A stretch of 64,000 nt of DNA from Pleurodeles waltl. Its lineage: Eukaryota; Chordata; Amphibia; Caudata; Salamandridae. Where the stretch lies: NCBI RefSeq assembly GCF_031143425.1, contig NC_090439.1, forward strand, positions 349,922,027-349,986,026, written 5' to 3'. This document shows positions 43,142-54,331 of this stretch, in pieces. Position numbers and translations under genes: made by a program. The notes under the pieces were generated by a model that was not told the DNA's origin, made no database searches, and worked only from the letters and a program-made list of their open reading frames with translations. Position 1 is the first letter of the stretch. The number at the start of each line of letters is the position of its first letter.

Positions 43142-44583
43142 ATGTACCATTTCTGGACCCATTTGTCGAGCTGATCTTCAGTTGCATTTGTATATTTTTG
43201 CCATTTATAAAACTTTGCAGGGCAGGTATACTGGGAATGTTTAATTCCTTAATGTTAGCTAAGCCTAGACAACTTGTTTGTTGTACTGTTTCATTTAAGA
43301 ATATCATTTGAACAGGTATCAGGCATGGTCTAAAAAAAGCTTCCTTTCCCCTAATTTGCCAATGTCTACTTTCCCATACACTTATCAGATCAATAGACTT
43401 CAGCCAATATTCATAGCCTTCTGTAGTCAACCGGGAAACAAAAGATTCCGAATATATAAATTTCGTATTTGTCAATAGTATATGTATATCTTTCGTAGGT
43501 GGCAATTTAAAATAATATGACGCAGCATTTTTTACATTGTGCCCAGAAAAATATGTAAACTTTTCAGAATATGTTTTGGAACTCCCTTGTGGTGGAGTCG
43601 AACAATGTTCCCATTGTGTATAATTAAAAACAGTTTTGGGGCTGCTCGCTCTATGTATGAAATGGTGCCCATAATAATTATAGCAAAACATATCACCATC
43701 ATTTTCTTTAGATTGATAAACATCTTTGTTTTCAAATACAGTATAACACTCCAATTCAGTCATCATAGAATCAACTATTTTCACATCCCAATCATCAGAA
43801 ACAATGCCTGGTATTATAATATCATGCATTGATAGTTTGAACACATATGGTATTTGAATGACTTTCGTGGGACCGTATATGTCAAATATTACTTTGTCCC
43901 AAACAATCCCATCAGGAATTGGTACTGCGGAAATGTTCACAAATGATAAGTCTCTCCGGACCTTGTGTGATGAAAAATGTGGTTTTAAGACCTCCTCCAC
44001 CAATTCAACTGTTGATTTTTCAGGGAGAAAATGACCATGTATTAACAAGAAGAAAGTGATAACAAAACCAATCCAAAGTAGGAAAGCTAGGACAGTCAAG
44101 GAAAGCCATAGATAGTTCCATGGAAAAATAAAAATATGTTTTTTTAAGCCAGTTCATTAGCTTAAGTGTTTTTGACAATTCAGGTGTCGAAGAGGCGAAT
44201 AAGTCTGAGACGTCATCATTGAAGTCAGCAAAATATCCAGAAGCAGTACATGCAAAAGCTGGAGCTGTGGTCATTGGTGGAGTAGGTGTTTCCCGTGGTG
44301 GTATACAATAAATAGCACCATCCGTTTGTGTTGAAGTTGAGTCAAATCGGTCAATCATTTCTGTATTGTTCAATGTTAGTGGAAACAATGCAAGATCATT
44401 TTCCACCCTCCCCAAGCTCGGAGAGGAGTCAGGGTTGCTGTTAACAACTTGTAGAGGACCTTCTTGACCAGTAGTGAAAGGGATTCGGGAACTACTGGAT
44501 GTTCCTCTTGATCTGCTGTGCAGGATCGGCCACATGATGTAGTTTGACATTGTCGATGGAGACAAAATGATTTTCTTTGGCAC
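43142..44583 (-). pseudogene. Retroviral Env, leader and surface-subunit region
   Basis: Env starts at 44583, overlapping the end of pol by about 90 bp in another frame. Its first ~140 residues are hydrophilic and Ser/Thr-rich. After a frameshift in an A7 run (44139-44145) comes a hydrophobic helix ('LAFLLWIGFVITFFLLIHG', near 44040-44095) and then a basic motif, KVRRD (about 43950), like a furin site between leader and surface subunits. The surface part has many N-glycosylation sites and ends at the foldback MITE. A long membrane-spanning leader is typical of foamy-virus Env. Confidence 0.6.
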
Positions 44584-44960
44584 CTTCCAACGGTGGTAGA
44601 ATTACAGTTCTGGTACCGTGTAACCCCAATACTGGGACTGGGGCTCGATAGGAAGGGACAAATTCCTTTTTCACAGAAACTTTTTCACGTACAAGATTCC
44701 CAACTCTGGGAATCCAGTCGGTAGGTGTTACAGGCACATCCTTGATTCCTGTGGAGGCGGAACTGATAGAAGAATTATCGTCACTGAACTGTTGCAATTC
44801 CTGTAAGACAGTGACACGTTCATTTATGTCAAAAGGTGTTTCTGCTGCCTCCACGCCAGGACCATCAAGATCCGGTACAATTACGAACAGGCACTCATAT
44901 GAAGTACGACCCCCCAGAGACCTTCTAGGCAGATTATTAAGTGCTCTCTGAACACCATAC
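44492..44960 (-). pseudogene. Retroviral integrase C-terminal domain
   Basis: The minus-strand frame 44854-44492 contains 'DWIPRVGNLVREKVSVKKEF', a Pro/Val-rich 'VPSYRAPVPVLGL' and 'FVSIDNVKLHH'. These lie in the order of the SH3-like domain that ends foamy-virus integrases. It ends 90 bp inside the env start, so pol and env overlap. The upstream link to the core domain is in shifted frames. Confidence 0.6.
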
Positions 44961-44975
44961 AGGTGATTAAGCCAA

Positions 44976-45840
44976 CTAAGACCCGTACCTAAGATTCTGG
45001 CTGGATTGCTTTAAATCACGGTTTAATCGCTCCACAACACTATTTCCCTCGGGATGAAATGGAGACGAGTCCTGGAGTTGGACCACCTGCGAAGCCATGG
45101 CGTCCCTGAATGCCCTTGAGGCGAAAGCAGCGCCCTGGCCTGAGTTTAAAGCCGCATATGTACAGATAAAGACTCGCAAATCTTTAAATAACAGTCCGAG
45201 CGCCAGCCGAGCATTGTGGCCACACCCATAAAAATCTGGAGCATGAACCAACAGCGACTAATATATACTAGTATGCAGTATCCGGTGTTAGGGGACCACA
45301 ATAGTCCAAGTACACACATTGTAATGGTTTGTTTGAAATCAAGAGGGGTGTCTGCGGTGGGCGTTTGACAGTGGAAACTTTAATCTTTTGGCAGATGTCA
45401 CAGCAAAGGGCATACTGCTTGGTCTCTTTGTAGAGACCTGGCCACCAATAACGGGCTTGCAAGATCGAAATTGTAGCCGCCACACCAGCATGGGCAGATG
45501 CCACCCCTTCATGCGCTGCTTTAATCAATTGTGATCTTATATCTTTATTGGGAATGTCTTTTACCCCTATGCCTGGTATCTCAACCTCAGCGTTCAGCAT
45601 ACCTCCCATTCGGTAGGAATATTTGTCAGGAAATCCTTTTGGATAGGGCGTACCGTAAGCCGTAGCTGTCACGACAGTCCATATGTCTGCATCTGGTTTG
45701 GAACTCAAACAAGTCACTGCAGCTACAACAGCCACAGCCACTGCTGACTTTGTGGCTTCATCAGCCAATGTATTTCCAGCAACGTTTATCCCAACGCGCT
45801 GGTGTCCAAGTGTATGTACAACATGGACATTTGGTAGCAT
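44976..45840 (-). pseudogene. Retroviral RNase H end and integrase core
   Basis: Frame 45840-45268 begins with an RNase H terminus ('GNTLADEATKSAV'). It then has an HHCC zinc-binding module ('HAGVAATISILQARYWWPGL' with 'CCDICQK') and the start of the core ('VYLDYCGPLTPD', the first catalytic Asp). After a stop, frame 45251-44976 gives 'SPFHPEGNSVVERLNRDLK', with the catalytic Glu. Where the second Asp is expected the sequence is 'NSGQGAAF', with Gly in its place. Stops and this change indicate a dead enzyme. Confidence 0.65.
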
Positions 45841-46602
45841 CTCTTACAGATCTGCTACTTTCCCCCACAGAAGTCTGTGTTTAATGGTGTTGCTTTTGGA
45901 ATCTCTGAACCCATTCTGGCGCCAGTAATGCAGATATTCTTTGAAGGACTGGACACAGTAATGTGAATTACAAACAATCAGCGTAGGCTGTACTGGATCC
46001 GTGTGTTCCAGTGCCATCAAAAGCGCTTTTAGCTCTGCCAATTGTGCTGTGCAATCCCGTAGGGTTTGCTTAAATGTATGTAAGGGACAAAATTTATTAT
46101 CCTCCATGTAGCCGCTTACGACAGCGCAAGCAGCAGAATATTGGTGTTTTGTGCCAATTGCAGGTTGCACTGAGCCATTGGTGTGCATGACTCTATGAAA
46201 TTGTTCGATAGGCATTGTATTTGCTGGAACTGGGTATTCTAGTTCATACTGCAAAAATTCTTGAGTTTGTAATTTTGGGTCAAAAATGTAGTCTACATCA
46301 GTGGCTGCCAATGACGTGGCCCATTGTATCCATCCCGGATATAATGTTTTTGCGATTGGGATGCTGGCTTTTGTAACAGCCTCCAGGGCTGGGATCGGAG
46401 AAACGACAATAATGCGTTTTCCTTGGGCTAAAGGTCATTCTTTAATGTCAGCCATTTGTACAGCAGTGAGTATTTTCTCAGTGGGAGCAAAGTGGTGTTC
46501 TGCTGCTGAATATAAGTGCGATTTGTATGCAATCAGGACTGTCTCACCTTCATTAAATGTCACATAGGTGAAACCGATGGCACCAGCTATTATTCTGATG
46601 AC
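45841..46602 (-). pseudogene. Retroviral RT connection and RNase H region
   Basis: Minus-strand frames from 46602 to 45844 continue pol after the Harbinger insertion. They contain 'TEKILTAVQMADIKE' near 46440-46485 with a stop directly after it, 'WIQWATSL' near 46310, and an RNase H core with 'AQLAELKALLMALEH' near 46020. An in-frame stop separates it from the next frame at 45841. With one copy of the CAA duplication removed, the frame is in phase with 54332-54690. Confidence 0.6.
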
Positions 46603-46859
46603 CAAGGGGGGTCATTATAACATTGGCCGTAAAAGCCGCTTACCGCCATGCAGAAGACTGCCAACACACCGCCGTGGAATTTCGCCACGTCATTATGACC
46701 CACAGCTCGGAATCTGGCAAAATCCAGACACCCACACAAGTCCGCCACACCAAAGGTCAGTGATGAACTGGCGATAACAAAACCTCCACCGTCACGCCAA
46801 CAGGAATACGCCCACAGTATCACAACCCATGAATCCATGCGGCGGTCTTTCAACTGTGG

Positions 46860-47190
46860 TATTCCATTGGCGGTACACACCGCCGCGCTCAAAATACACA
46901 CACATATACAAAACACAATCACATTGGACATTTCAAAATACACACACCTGATACACATACACACACCACTCCCACACATCCAATACAATATAAAACACAC
47001 ACCCACATCATCCACAAGCACTTACGACCACAATTGTGACTGAGGGCCAGAGAGAGACATCACCATCTACAAACTAGCATCCACAGGCACTCAACACCAT
47101 CACTCACACAACATCCACGCACCTCACACAACACACCTCTAAATATCACCCCACAGATCACAACACACACCACCCCACACATCACCCACA
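46860..47190 (+). repeat. Degenerate (CA)-rich leader
   Basis: CACACA-rich sequence with CATC and CCAC variants lies between the left end of the Harbinger and the ATG of its first Myb-like gene. Open frames through it are low complexity. Confidence 0.7.
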
Positions 47191-47197
47191 CCACCCC

Positions 47198-48680
47198 ATG
47201 GCACCGCAAAGACACCCCAGGTTCTCTGAGGAGGAGCTCAGGGTCATGGTGGAGGAAATCATCCGGGTAGGACCACAGCTATTCAGATCACAGGTGCAGC
47301 ACACCACCATAGCTAGGTAGATGGAGCTATGGCGAAGAATCGTGGACAGGGTCAACGCAGTGGGACAGCACCCAAGAACTACGGATGACATCAGGAAGAG
47401 GTGGAACGACCTATGGGGGAAGGTGCGTTCTGTGGTCTCAAGACACCACATCGCGGTTCAGAGGACTGGCAGCGGACCCCCACCTCCTCCCCCACAACAA
47501 ACAACATGGGAGGAGCAGGTCTTGGCTATACTGCATCCTGAAGGCCTCGCTGGAGTAGCTGGAGGAATGGACTCTGGTAAGTCAAATCTTAACTATTACA
47601 TCCCCCACCCACCTGCATGCTATCACATACCCCCACCCTCGCCCGCACCCCCATCACTCCAACTCCTCATGTATGTCCCAATATCATAAACCACACATCC
47701 CAAACTCAAGCCCTGCATGTAACACCAAAGCATGGACACCCATCACCAATGCATGGCCACTACACATACCCATACACCCTCCTAAACCATTATCACACAA
47801 GGTCCTACACAGGAATGCAAGCACTGGGGTACACGGTCACCCACCCATTGCACAACATGGCACACACAGATGCAATAATCATGCCTTTACACCCCTTCAG
47901 GACCCCTACCAACGTTACTGGACAGGAGGGTCCAGATATGTCCACTCCACCCACAGAAGAGGCCCACAGTGATGACAGCAGCTCTGTCCAACTGGATCTA
48001 GATGACCATCCCGGCCCATCTGTGACCTCGGGACCTCGGGACAGTCGGTTCCCCACACACTGGCACAGGCCACTACTGAGCTTGCCCCCTCTGGAAACAC
48101 CAGCGCAGCACCCACCCAGCGGGCCCATACTTCTTTCCCCAGGACACGTCAATCAGCAGTGTGCCCACCACTACAGGGAACCCAGGCTAACCCACCACCC
48201 CAACAACACCAGGGACCTGGGGGCTGTGGTAGTGGGCACACAGTTCAGGGGAACGAGGCCCAGGAACACAGAGGAACTGGGAGGGCTGCTGTGTGACAGG
48301 GGGAGGACAGGCCCAGGGAACCCACTCTCCGCGAGGCCCTCTCCAACATCATGGGAGCCTACCACCATTCCCAGGAGACGATGGCAATGGTACTGGCCAA
48401 ATTTCAGGAGACCCAGCGGCTGCAGGAGGAACAGTATTTGGGCTGCAGGGAGGAACTCAAATCCATCAATTCCACCCTGGGCACCATTGTAGGGGTGCTG
48501 AAGGAACTCGTCAACACCAGGAGGGACACTGTGGCACAAAATGGGCCCCTGACACTAGCCTGGACGATGAACTACCCACCCCCTCCGCCGGCGCTAGTGG
48601 ACAGGAGGCACCGCCACAGGACCACCACACCAGCACCCCACCCCCTGCAGATGGAGAACCATCCCACAAACGGTCCCTGA
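47198..48680 (+). pseudogene. Harbinger Myb/SANT-like gene 1, damaged
   Basis: The first exon starts at ATG 47198 and encodes a trihelix Myb/SANT-like domain: 'RFSEEELRVMVEEIIRVGPQ', then 'LWRRIVDRVNAVGQHPRTTD' and 'IRKRWNDLWGKVRSVV'. A TAG at 47318-47320 interrupts it. A likely donor is at 47577 (GGTAAGTC) and an acceptor ends at 47900 (CCCCTTCAG). Downstream exon sequence gives an acidic Ser-rich stretch ('EEAHSDDSSSVQLDLDD'), a shifted frame, and then a coiled-coil end ('REELKSINSTLGTIVGVLKE', about 48450-48510). An AATAAA lies at about 48917. Confidence 0.65.
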
Positions 48681-49209
48681 GATCCAGGACAAAGACAGAG
48701 AACAATGCCAAAACCCCCGCCAAGAAATGAGACCACCCTGATTGTCACCCTTCTGTCCCACTTTGTCACCCTGTCCATACTTAAACTGCCCGAGCTCCAC
48801 TTCCTATGCCCCTTTGGACAATGCACCTGTGAGACTAATAGACTGTACTCAGCCATGGACATTCCTCCTCCATCACCCCTGACCATTTTACAACCCCCTC
48901 CACTATTGAGCACTTAAATAAACACCCTTAAATCAAAAAACAATCTGGAGTCAGTCTGTGCTTTCGAAAATGTGTATTTGCAACAACAGTGGCAAAATGC
49001 TATATCAAATGTAATATCAACATACCTATGTCACACAGCACTAGTCCATGCAGAAACAAAGCAGATGTCACACAGAGGGACCCACATCTGTGAAATCGTA
49101 AGGGAAAGTGACAACTCAGTGACCATACACTGGGTGAAAATGACAGACAGATGAGAGGTAGTAGAATAAAATCAGACGTAGCAGGCTGTGTTGTCTTCTT
49201 ACCTGTATC

Positions 49210-50350
49210 TCACTGGAAGTATTGCAGGATCACCGTGTTCCTGTTGTCTATGTCCTCTTCTTCAGCTTCCTCGTCTTCACTGTCCACAGGCTCCGCAGCT
49301 GTCACAACACCTCCATCTGGACCATCCTCCTGCAGAAAAGGCACCTGTCGTCGCAAAGCCAAGTTGTGAAGCATACAGCAGGCCACGATGATCTGGCACA
49401 CCTTCTTTTGGTGAGTAGAATAGGGAACCACCTGTCATATGGAGGCACTGGAGCCTGGCCTTCAGGAGGCCGAAGGTCCTCTCTATAACCCTCCTAGTTT
49501 GCCCATGGGCCTCATTGTAGCGTTCCTCTGCCCTTCTCCTGGGATTCCTCACTGGGGTCAGTAGCCATGAAAGGTCGGAGTAGCCAGAGTCACCTGCAAA
49601 TGTCGAGGGACAACTGTTAGACACACACTAACCCTTAGCGACAACCCCAGACACTTAGTCACACAGTATAGGGTCCATGTCCTCACCTAATAGCCACACA
49701 CTGTGCCTCTGGAGTTGCCCCATCACATAAGGGATGCTGCTATTTCTAAAAATGTAAGCGTCATGCACTGAGCCAGGGAATTTGGCGTTCACATGGAAGA
49801 TGTACTGGTCTGCCAAACACACCATCTGCACATTCATCGAATGGTAACTCTTCCGGTTTCTGTACACCTGTTCACTCCTGCGAGTGGGGACCAAGGCCAC
49901 ATGTGTCCCCACTCGCATGTGTCAGTGGCACCTATGATGTTGGGGATATGTCCCAGGGCATAGAAGCCACCATTCACTGTAGGCAAATCCTCCACCTGAG
50001 GGAAAACGATGTAGCTCCGCATGTGTTTCAGCAGGGCAGACAACACTCTGGACAACACATTGGAAACCATAGGCTGGGACATCCCTGATGCAATGGCCAC
50101 TGTAGTTTGAAATGACCCACTTGCCAGGAAATGGAGTACTGACAGCACCTGCACTTGAGGGGGGATTCCTGCGGGATGGCGGATAGCTGACATCAGGTCT
50201 GGCTCCAACTGGGCACACAGTTCCTGGATTGTGGCACGATCAAGTCTGTAGGTGATGATCACATGTCGCTCCTCCATTGTCGACAGGTCCACCAGTGGTT
50301 TGTACACAGGAGGATGCCGCCATCTCCTCACATGCCCCAGCGGACGATGC
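49210..50350 (-). pseudogene. Harbinger DDE transposase (HARBI1-like), damaged
   Basis: On the minus strand an exon from about 50350 reads 'DLSTMEERHVIITYRLDRAT', 'PPQVQVLSVLHFLASGSFQT' and 'GFYALGHIPNIIGATD' (first catalytic Asp). It then shifts frame because of an extra 11 nt at 49910-49920 and continues 'YRNRKSYHSMNVQMVCLADQ' and 'KFPGSVHDAYIFRNSSIPYV'. The intron 49686-49594 (GTGAGG...TTTGCAG) joins 'LLG' to 'DSGYSDLSWLLTPV' (second Asp), then 'RRVIERTFGLLKARLQCL' (Glu). Another frameshift near 49400 precedes an acidic C-terminus ('DSEDEEAEEEDIDNRN'). Confidence 0.75.
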
Positions 50351-50459
50351 CTATGGAGGAGAACAGCGAGCAGAGAGTCAACCAACCCTGAGGTACGTAA
50401 ACACAGCATACTCAGAAATATTAGCAAATCGAAATATGCCTGTATGAGCAAGGCCTAGA

Positions 50460-50705
50460 TATGTGTGATGCAGTCTAAAATAATGCCATGTGGGCCCATG
50501 AAATGGCAGCTGCCTGACCTGTAAAGTGGGAGAATGGGATATGAGGTAACTGCGCTGGCGTTGTACACTGTCACGGTAGGCGGTCGAAGACCGCGGCGCA
50601 ATCCTGCATTGGTTAACATTGGACCCTATGGGTCCCAGGAGCCAATGACGATGTACGCCGGCAGTGACGGTACACACCACAGCGGACGTGACCGCCATTT
50701 TCTCT
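50460..50705. promoter_or_regulatory. Candidate bidirectional promoter of the Harbinger
   Basis: The spacer between the divergent transposase (-) and Myb-like gene 2 (+). It holds two ATTGG boxes (50608-50612 and 50618-50622) and one CCAAT (50642-50646) around a GGGACC/GGTCCC-like dyad, in GC-richer sequence without a TATA box. CCAAT boxes in both orientations are a common feature of bidirectional promoters. The role is inferred from layout. Confidence 0.35.
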
Positions 50706-50725
50706 CTGTTCAATCACTTGATACC

Positions 50726-53057
50726 TGATCTTCGACATGAGAGGACCTTGGAGAAACTTGTGGGTGGAGTCCTCCCCCAGTACACGCTACTCTACGGTCC
50801 TCCAGACAAACAGGTAAGTACACTATGAGCATGCTGTATGGGCAATGCCTGTGTGGAGTGGTGTGGATGAAAGATGGGGGGGTGAGAATGAGGCGTGCAT
50901 GAAACGACGGTGAGTGCATGTGCGTCATGTCAAGGGTAGGGATGCGGCCCAATGACTGTGACGGTGCGGACGGTAATAACTTATCTTTTTTCCCTTTATT
51001 CCTGTAGGTCAGCGCCCACCAGAAGAAGGACATTTGGCGTGCCATAGCCAAGGAAATCCGGACCCTGGGGGTCTACCACAGACAGAGCACCCACTGCCGG
51101 AACAGATGGGAGGACATTCGCCGCTGGAGCAAGAAGACGGCGGAGGCCCAGCTGGGGATGGCCTCCCAACATGGGAGGGGTGCCTGTCGCACCATGACCC
51201 CCCTGATGTTCAGGATCCTGGCGGTGGCGTATCCAGAGTTGGATGGGCGTTTGAGGGCATCACAGCAGCCACAAGGGGTGAGTACACGCTCATTCTGCTG
51301 AGTCAGCGTGCATTGGAGGTGTCTGGGTGGGGGAGGTGGGCTGTGGGTTCCCCTAGGGCACGGCGAGTTTAGTAGTCAAGGACCCTTCTTAAGGCAGGCC
51401 CTGTGGCACCCCACCTGTGTACAGTGCCAACTACACCTAGTCAGGCTCCTGTGACATCCATGTGTGCAGCAATTGGTCATAGCCTTGTAACCCATGTACC
51501 TGGGATTGAATAGGGAACTCCAAGTGCACGGCGTAGTGCAGAGGGCTTCTGAGTCTGTCGTGTCCGCCAACGGCAGTGGTATTGCATGCACTCAACATGT
51601 CTTTCTTCTGTCTCCCCCCCCCTTTTTGTGGTCTCCCTGTTCTTGTGTGCATCAGCATCATCAGGCGGAGGAGCAGTGCCACCGGAGCAGGAGGGAGCTG
51701 CATCCCACATGGCCCTGGAGGGCGACACTACAGAGTCTGAATTTACCAGTGGGACGGAGGGCGAGGGGAGCTCCGCGACGGGGACAGGAGCTGACACCAG
51801 CAACACGGACGTGTCCTCTGATGGGAGCTCCCTTGTGGTGGTGGCAACATCTGTGCCCCCGCATCTACAGGTACAGCCGCCACCCCCCCTACCAGCACCG
51901 CCCTCCCAGCAGCCCCTCAGCGTATGCCCCGTGCCCGCTCCCCAAGGGGGGGGTGGGCATCTCCTTCGCCCCAGGCACCTCAGCCCCTGTCCCTGTCACC
52001 CCTGCTGCCCTCAGTGAGGAGGCCATTGACCTCCTCAGGTCCCTCACTGTTGGGCAGTCTACCATTCTGTATGCCATCCAGGGTGTAGAGAGGCAGTTGC
52101 AACAAATCAATGCATACCTGGAGGGCATTCACTCTGGTCAGGCAGCTCATCAGCGAGCTTTTCAGACTCTGGCCTCAGCACTGTTGGCAGCCATTGTCCC
52201 TGTCTCTAGCCTCCTCCCTCCAACTTCCTCCACCCAGACCCAAACCCCTGTACCTCAGACTATCCCAAGCACACCATCAGACCAGCATGCACACACCTCA
52301 ACACACAAGGGAAGCTCTGGCAAACATAAGCACCACACATCCCACAGGCACTCACGCAAGCATCACACACATGCAGACACACCAACATCCACGGCCTCCA
52401 CTGTGTCTCCCTCCTCCTCATCTCCTTCCTCCTTCCCTGTCTCGTCTCCACTCACACCTGCATGTACATCCTCAGCCACTATCTACATCACCAGCACACC
52501 CACCACCACACCCCGCTCACATGCAGTCACCACCCCCACTACCATTCACACATCCCCTGTGTCCTCTCCCAGTGTGTCTGTGAGACCACCTCCCAAGGTA
52601 CACAACCTCACGACAGCCTCCAGCCCATGCACCTTCACCCAAAGTCACCAAACGTACACCTCCTACAACCACTACCTCTTCCTCCACTCCCAAACCCCCT
52701 CCATCTACCCGTCCCAGTGTTCCTAAGAAACTTTTCCTGTCCAACCTTGACCTCTTTCCCTCACCTCCCCCACCCGTTCAGTCTCCTAGGGCCCAACTCT
52801 CCAAGTCCCAACCCAGTTCCTCAGCCGAAACATCTGCGGGACCAGTGGTGACAGTAGTAACCGGCTTCTGGAGTGTGCCAGGCAGCAGGGCAGCCAGTGT
52901 GGCAAGGAGCCAGAGCACGGACAGTCCCCCACCTGTAAAGCATAAAACATTGACCAGTGCCCGCTGCCCAGGATACCGCCGCCAGCAGCCCCGCTGCCCA
53001 GGACACCGCTGCCAGCAGCACCGCTGCCCAGGACACCGCTGCCTGCAGCAACGCTGA
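50726..53057 (+). pseudogene. Harbinger Myb/SANT-like gene 2, damaged
   Basis: Exon 1 (about 50726-50813) encodes 'LEKLVGGVLPQYTLLYGPPD'. The intron is 50814-51007 (GTAAGT...CTGTAG). Exon 2 (51008-51277) gives 'KKDIWRAIAKEIRTLGVYHR' and 'STHCRNRWEDIRRWSKKTAE', the second half of a Myb/SANT-like domain. The intron is about 51278-51664. Exon 3 encodes an acidic Ser/Thr segment and, after a frameshift in a G-run near 51950, a coiled coil ('LLRSLTVGQSTILYAIQGVE'), then a long Ser/Thr/Pro/His tail in changing frames. The ATG at 50718 is out of frame. It is distinct from gene 1. Confidence 0.6.
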
Positions 53058-53125
53058 ACAGGACACCGCCACCACCATCCCCGCTGCCCAGGACACCGCC
53101 ACCAGCAGCACCGCAGGCCAGTGAG
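52960..53125 (+). repeat. ~30-bp tandem repeat at the end of Myb-like gene 2
   Basis: The unit CCGCTGCCCAGGACACCGC with a following CAGCAGC spacer recurs about five times with variation. It extends the gene-2 frame as a Cys/Pro/Gly/His repeat. Confidence 0.8.
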
Positions 53126-53284
53126 CGCCAATGATTCCAACGCTACTGAGCCCGCCACGGGCAGGATGAAGCACTCTGGGCACAAAGCCCCCTCCAGAAC
53201 CAGTGGAGAACAGCATCCACTACCCCAGTCCTTGGCAGGATGAAGCACTCTGGGCACAAAGCCCCCTCCAGAAACCAGTGGAAA

Positions 53285-53480
53285 ATGTTATTCACTTGAG
53301 AGACTGTGGCTTTGCACTCCCCAGGATTGAGCAGTGGGCAAACCACCCACTGTAGAGACTTGAGAGACTGTGGCTTTGCACTCCCCAGGATATAGCAGTG
53401 GGCAACCCACCAACTGTAGAGACTTGAGAGACTGTGGCTTTGCACTCCCCAGGATTGAACAATGGGCATGGAGCCACCTC
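53285..53480 (+). repeat. ~65-bp tandem repeat, three copies
   Basis: The block ACTTGAGAGACTGTGGCTTT...CACTCCCCAGGAT, then GAGCAGTGGGCAA.CCACC, occurs at 53296, 53358 and 53422. A related direct duplication, GGCAGGATGAAGCACTCTGG, occurs at 53160 and 53234. It is non-coding. Confidence 0.8.
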
Positions 53481-54331
53481 GTGGATCTGGCGTCGTGCAC
53501 TCGTCCGGCTGAGGTGCATCCCCTTCCCTTCCCCCTGAGGTGCCTGTTTTATCTCTATCTGATGCCCCAGCAGTGTTCTCTCCGTCTTGTTCAGGTATTG
53601 AGTGTGGGCCTCGCCCATGCCTTTTGGGCACAGTGGTCCACGGACTATGATAGAGGAATACCTTGGACTTGGATTCTTGGTGTATATATTTGTTTATAGT
53701 GTGAGTATCTTAATATATGTATATATTTTTGATTACTGTCTTTGTATATATTACAATCATTCGACTAATTTCCTTTTGTCCTTGCATTCTTCCAGGGGGA
53801 CTTGGGGGGTGTAACTGTGATGTATCATGATGCATTAATGTGTGTGTTGTCGTGGGTGAGGGTGGGGGTGGGGTTGTTACGTGTTGCGTGTGTGTGTCAC
53901 AGTTTTTTCTCTCCACTGTGTCGTAGGTGCAGTACTCACCGTGGTCTTCGCCGTCGGCATTCGTACTCCTGGTAGAGAAGCAGGAAGATAAGGGCTGGAA
54001 GAATCTGAAGTTCCAGTTCCATGGCATCCTAGTTCCTCGTGGGATGTGTAGAGGTGAGCGTTTTCCCTTCCAAGTCCTGTTTCCGCCGTGTTTTTGTTCG
54101 CTGTGTATCCACCCCGGAAAAGGAGGCGGATTGGTGGCTTGTAATAATGTGGGCGGTACATTGTCTTCCGCCTGTCTGTTGGTTGTTACCACCGCGGTGT
54201 TTGTTTGTACCGTCGTGGCAGTTGGAGTGTTAAAGTGGCTGTCTATGTTGACGGTTATCGCCACAGTCGTAAATCCATTTTTTTTTTCGCTGGCTTTAAC
54301 ACCAACCGCCAGGGTTGTAATGACCACCCAA

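Larger units (their letters stand above)
46606..54328. mobile_element. Three-gene Harbinger transposon inside retroviral pol
   Basis: A 7.7-kb element flanked by CAA at 46603-46605 and 54329-54331. The left end is GGGGGGTCATTATAACATTG; the right end reads inwards GGTGGTCATTACAACCCTGG. It contains a Myb/SANT-like gene (+, 47198-48680), a HARBI1-like transposase (-, 50350-49210) convergent with it, and a second Myb/SANT-like gene (+, 50726-53057) divergent from the transposase. The retroviral reading frame is continuous across the empty site, showing a single insertion event. The three genes are all damaged. Confidence 0.7.

Noticed and set aside
47617..48492. 291-codon open frame as a single gene
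   Set aside because: Its start lies in the intron and CA/CATC-rich sequence of Myb-like gene 1. Only a middle part (about 47903-48030) follows the real coding frame; the rest is out of frame.
51494..52726. 410-codon open frame as a single gene
   Set aside because: It begins in an intron of Myb-like gene 2 and enters the true frame only after the G-run near 51950. It is treated as part of exon 3 of a damaged gene.
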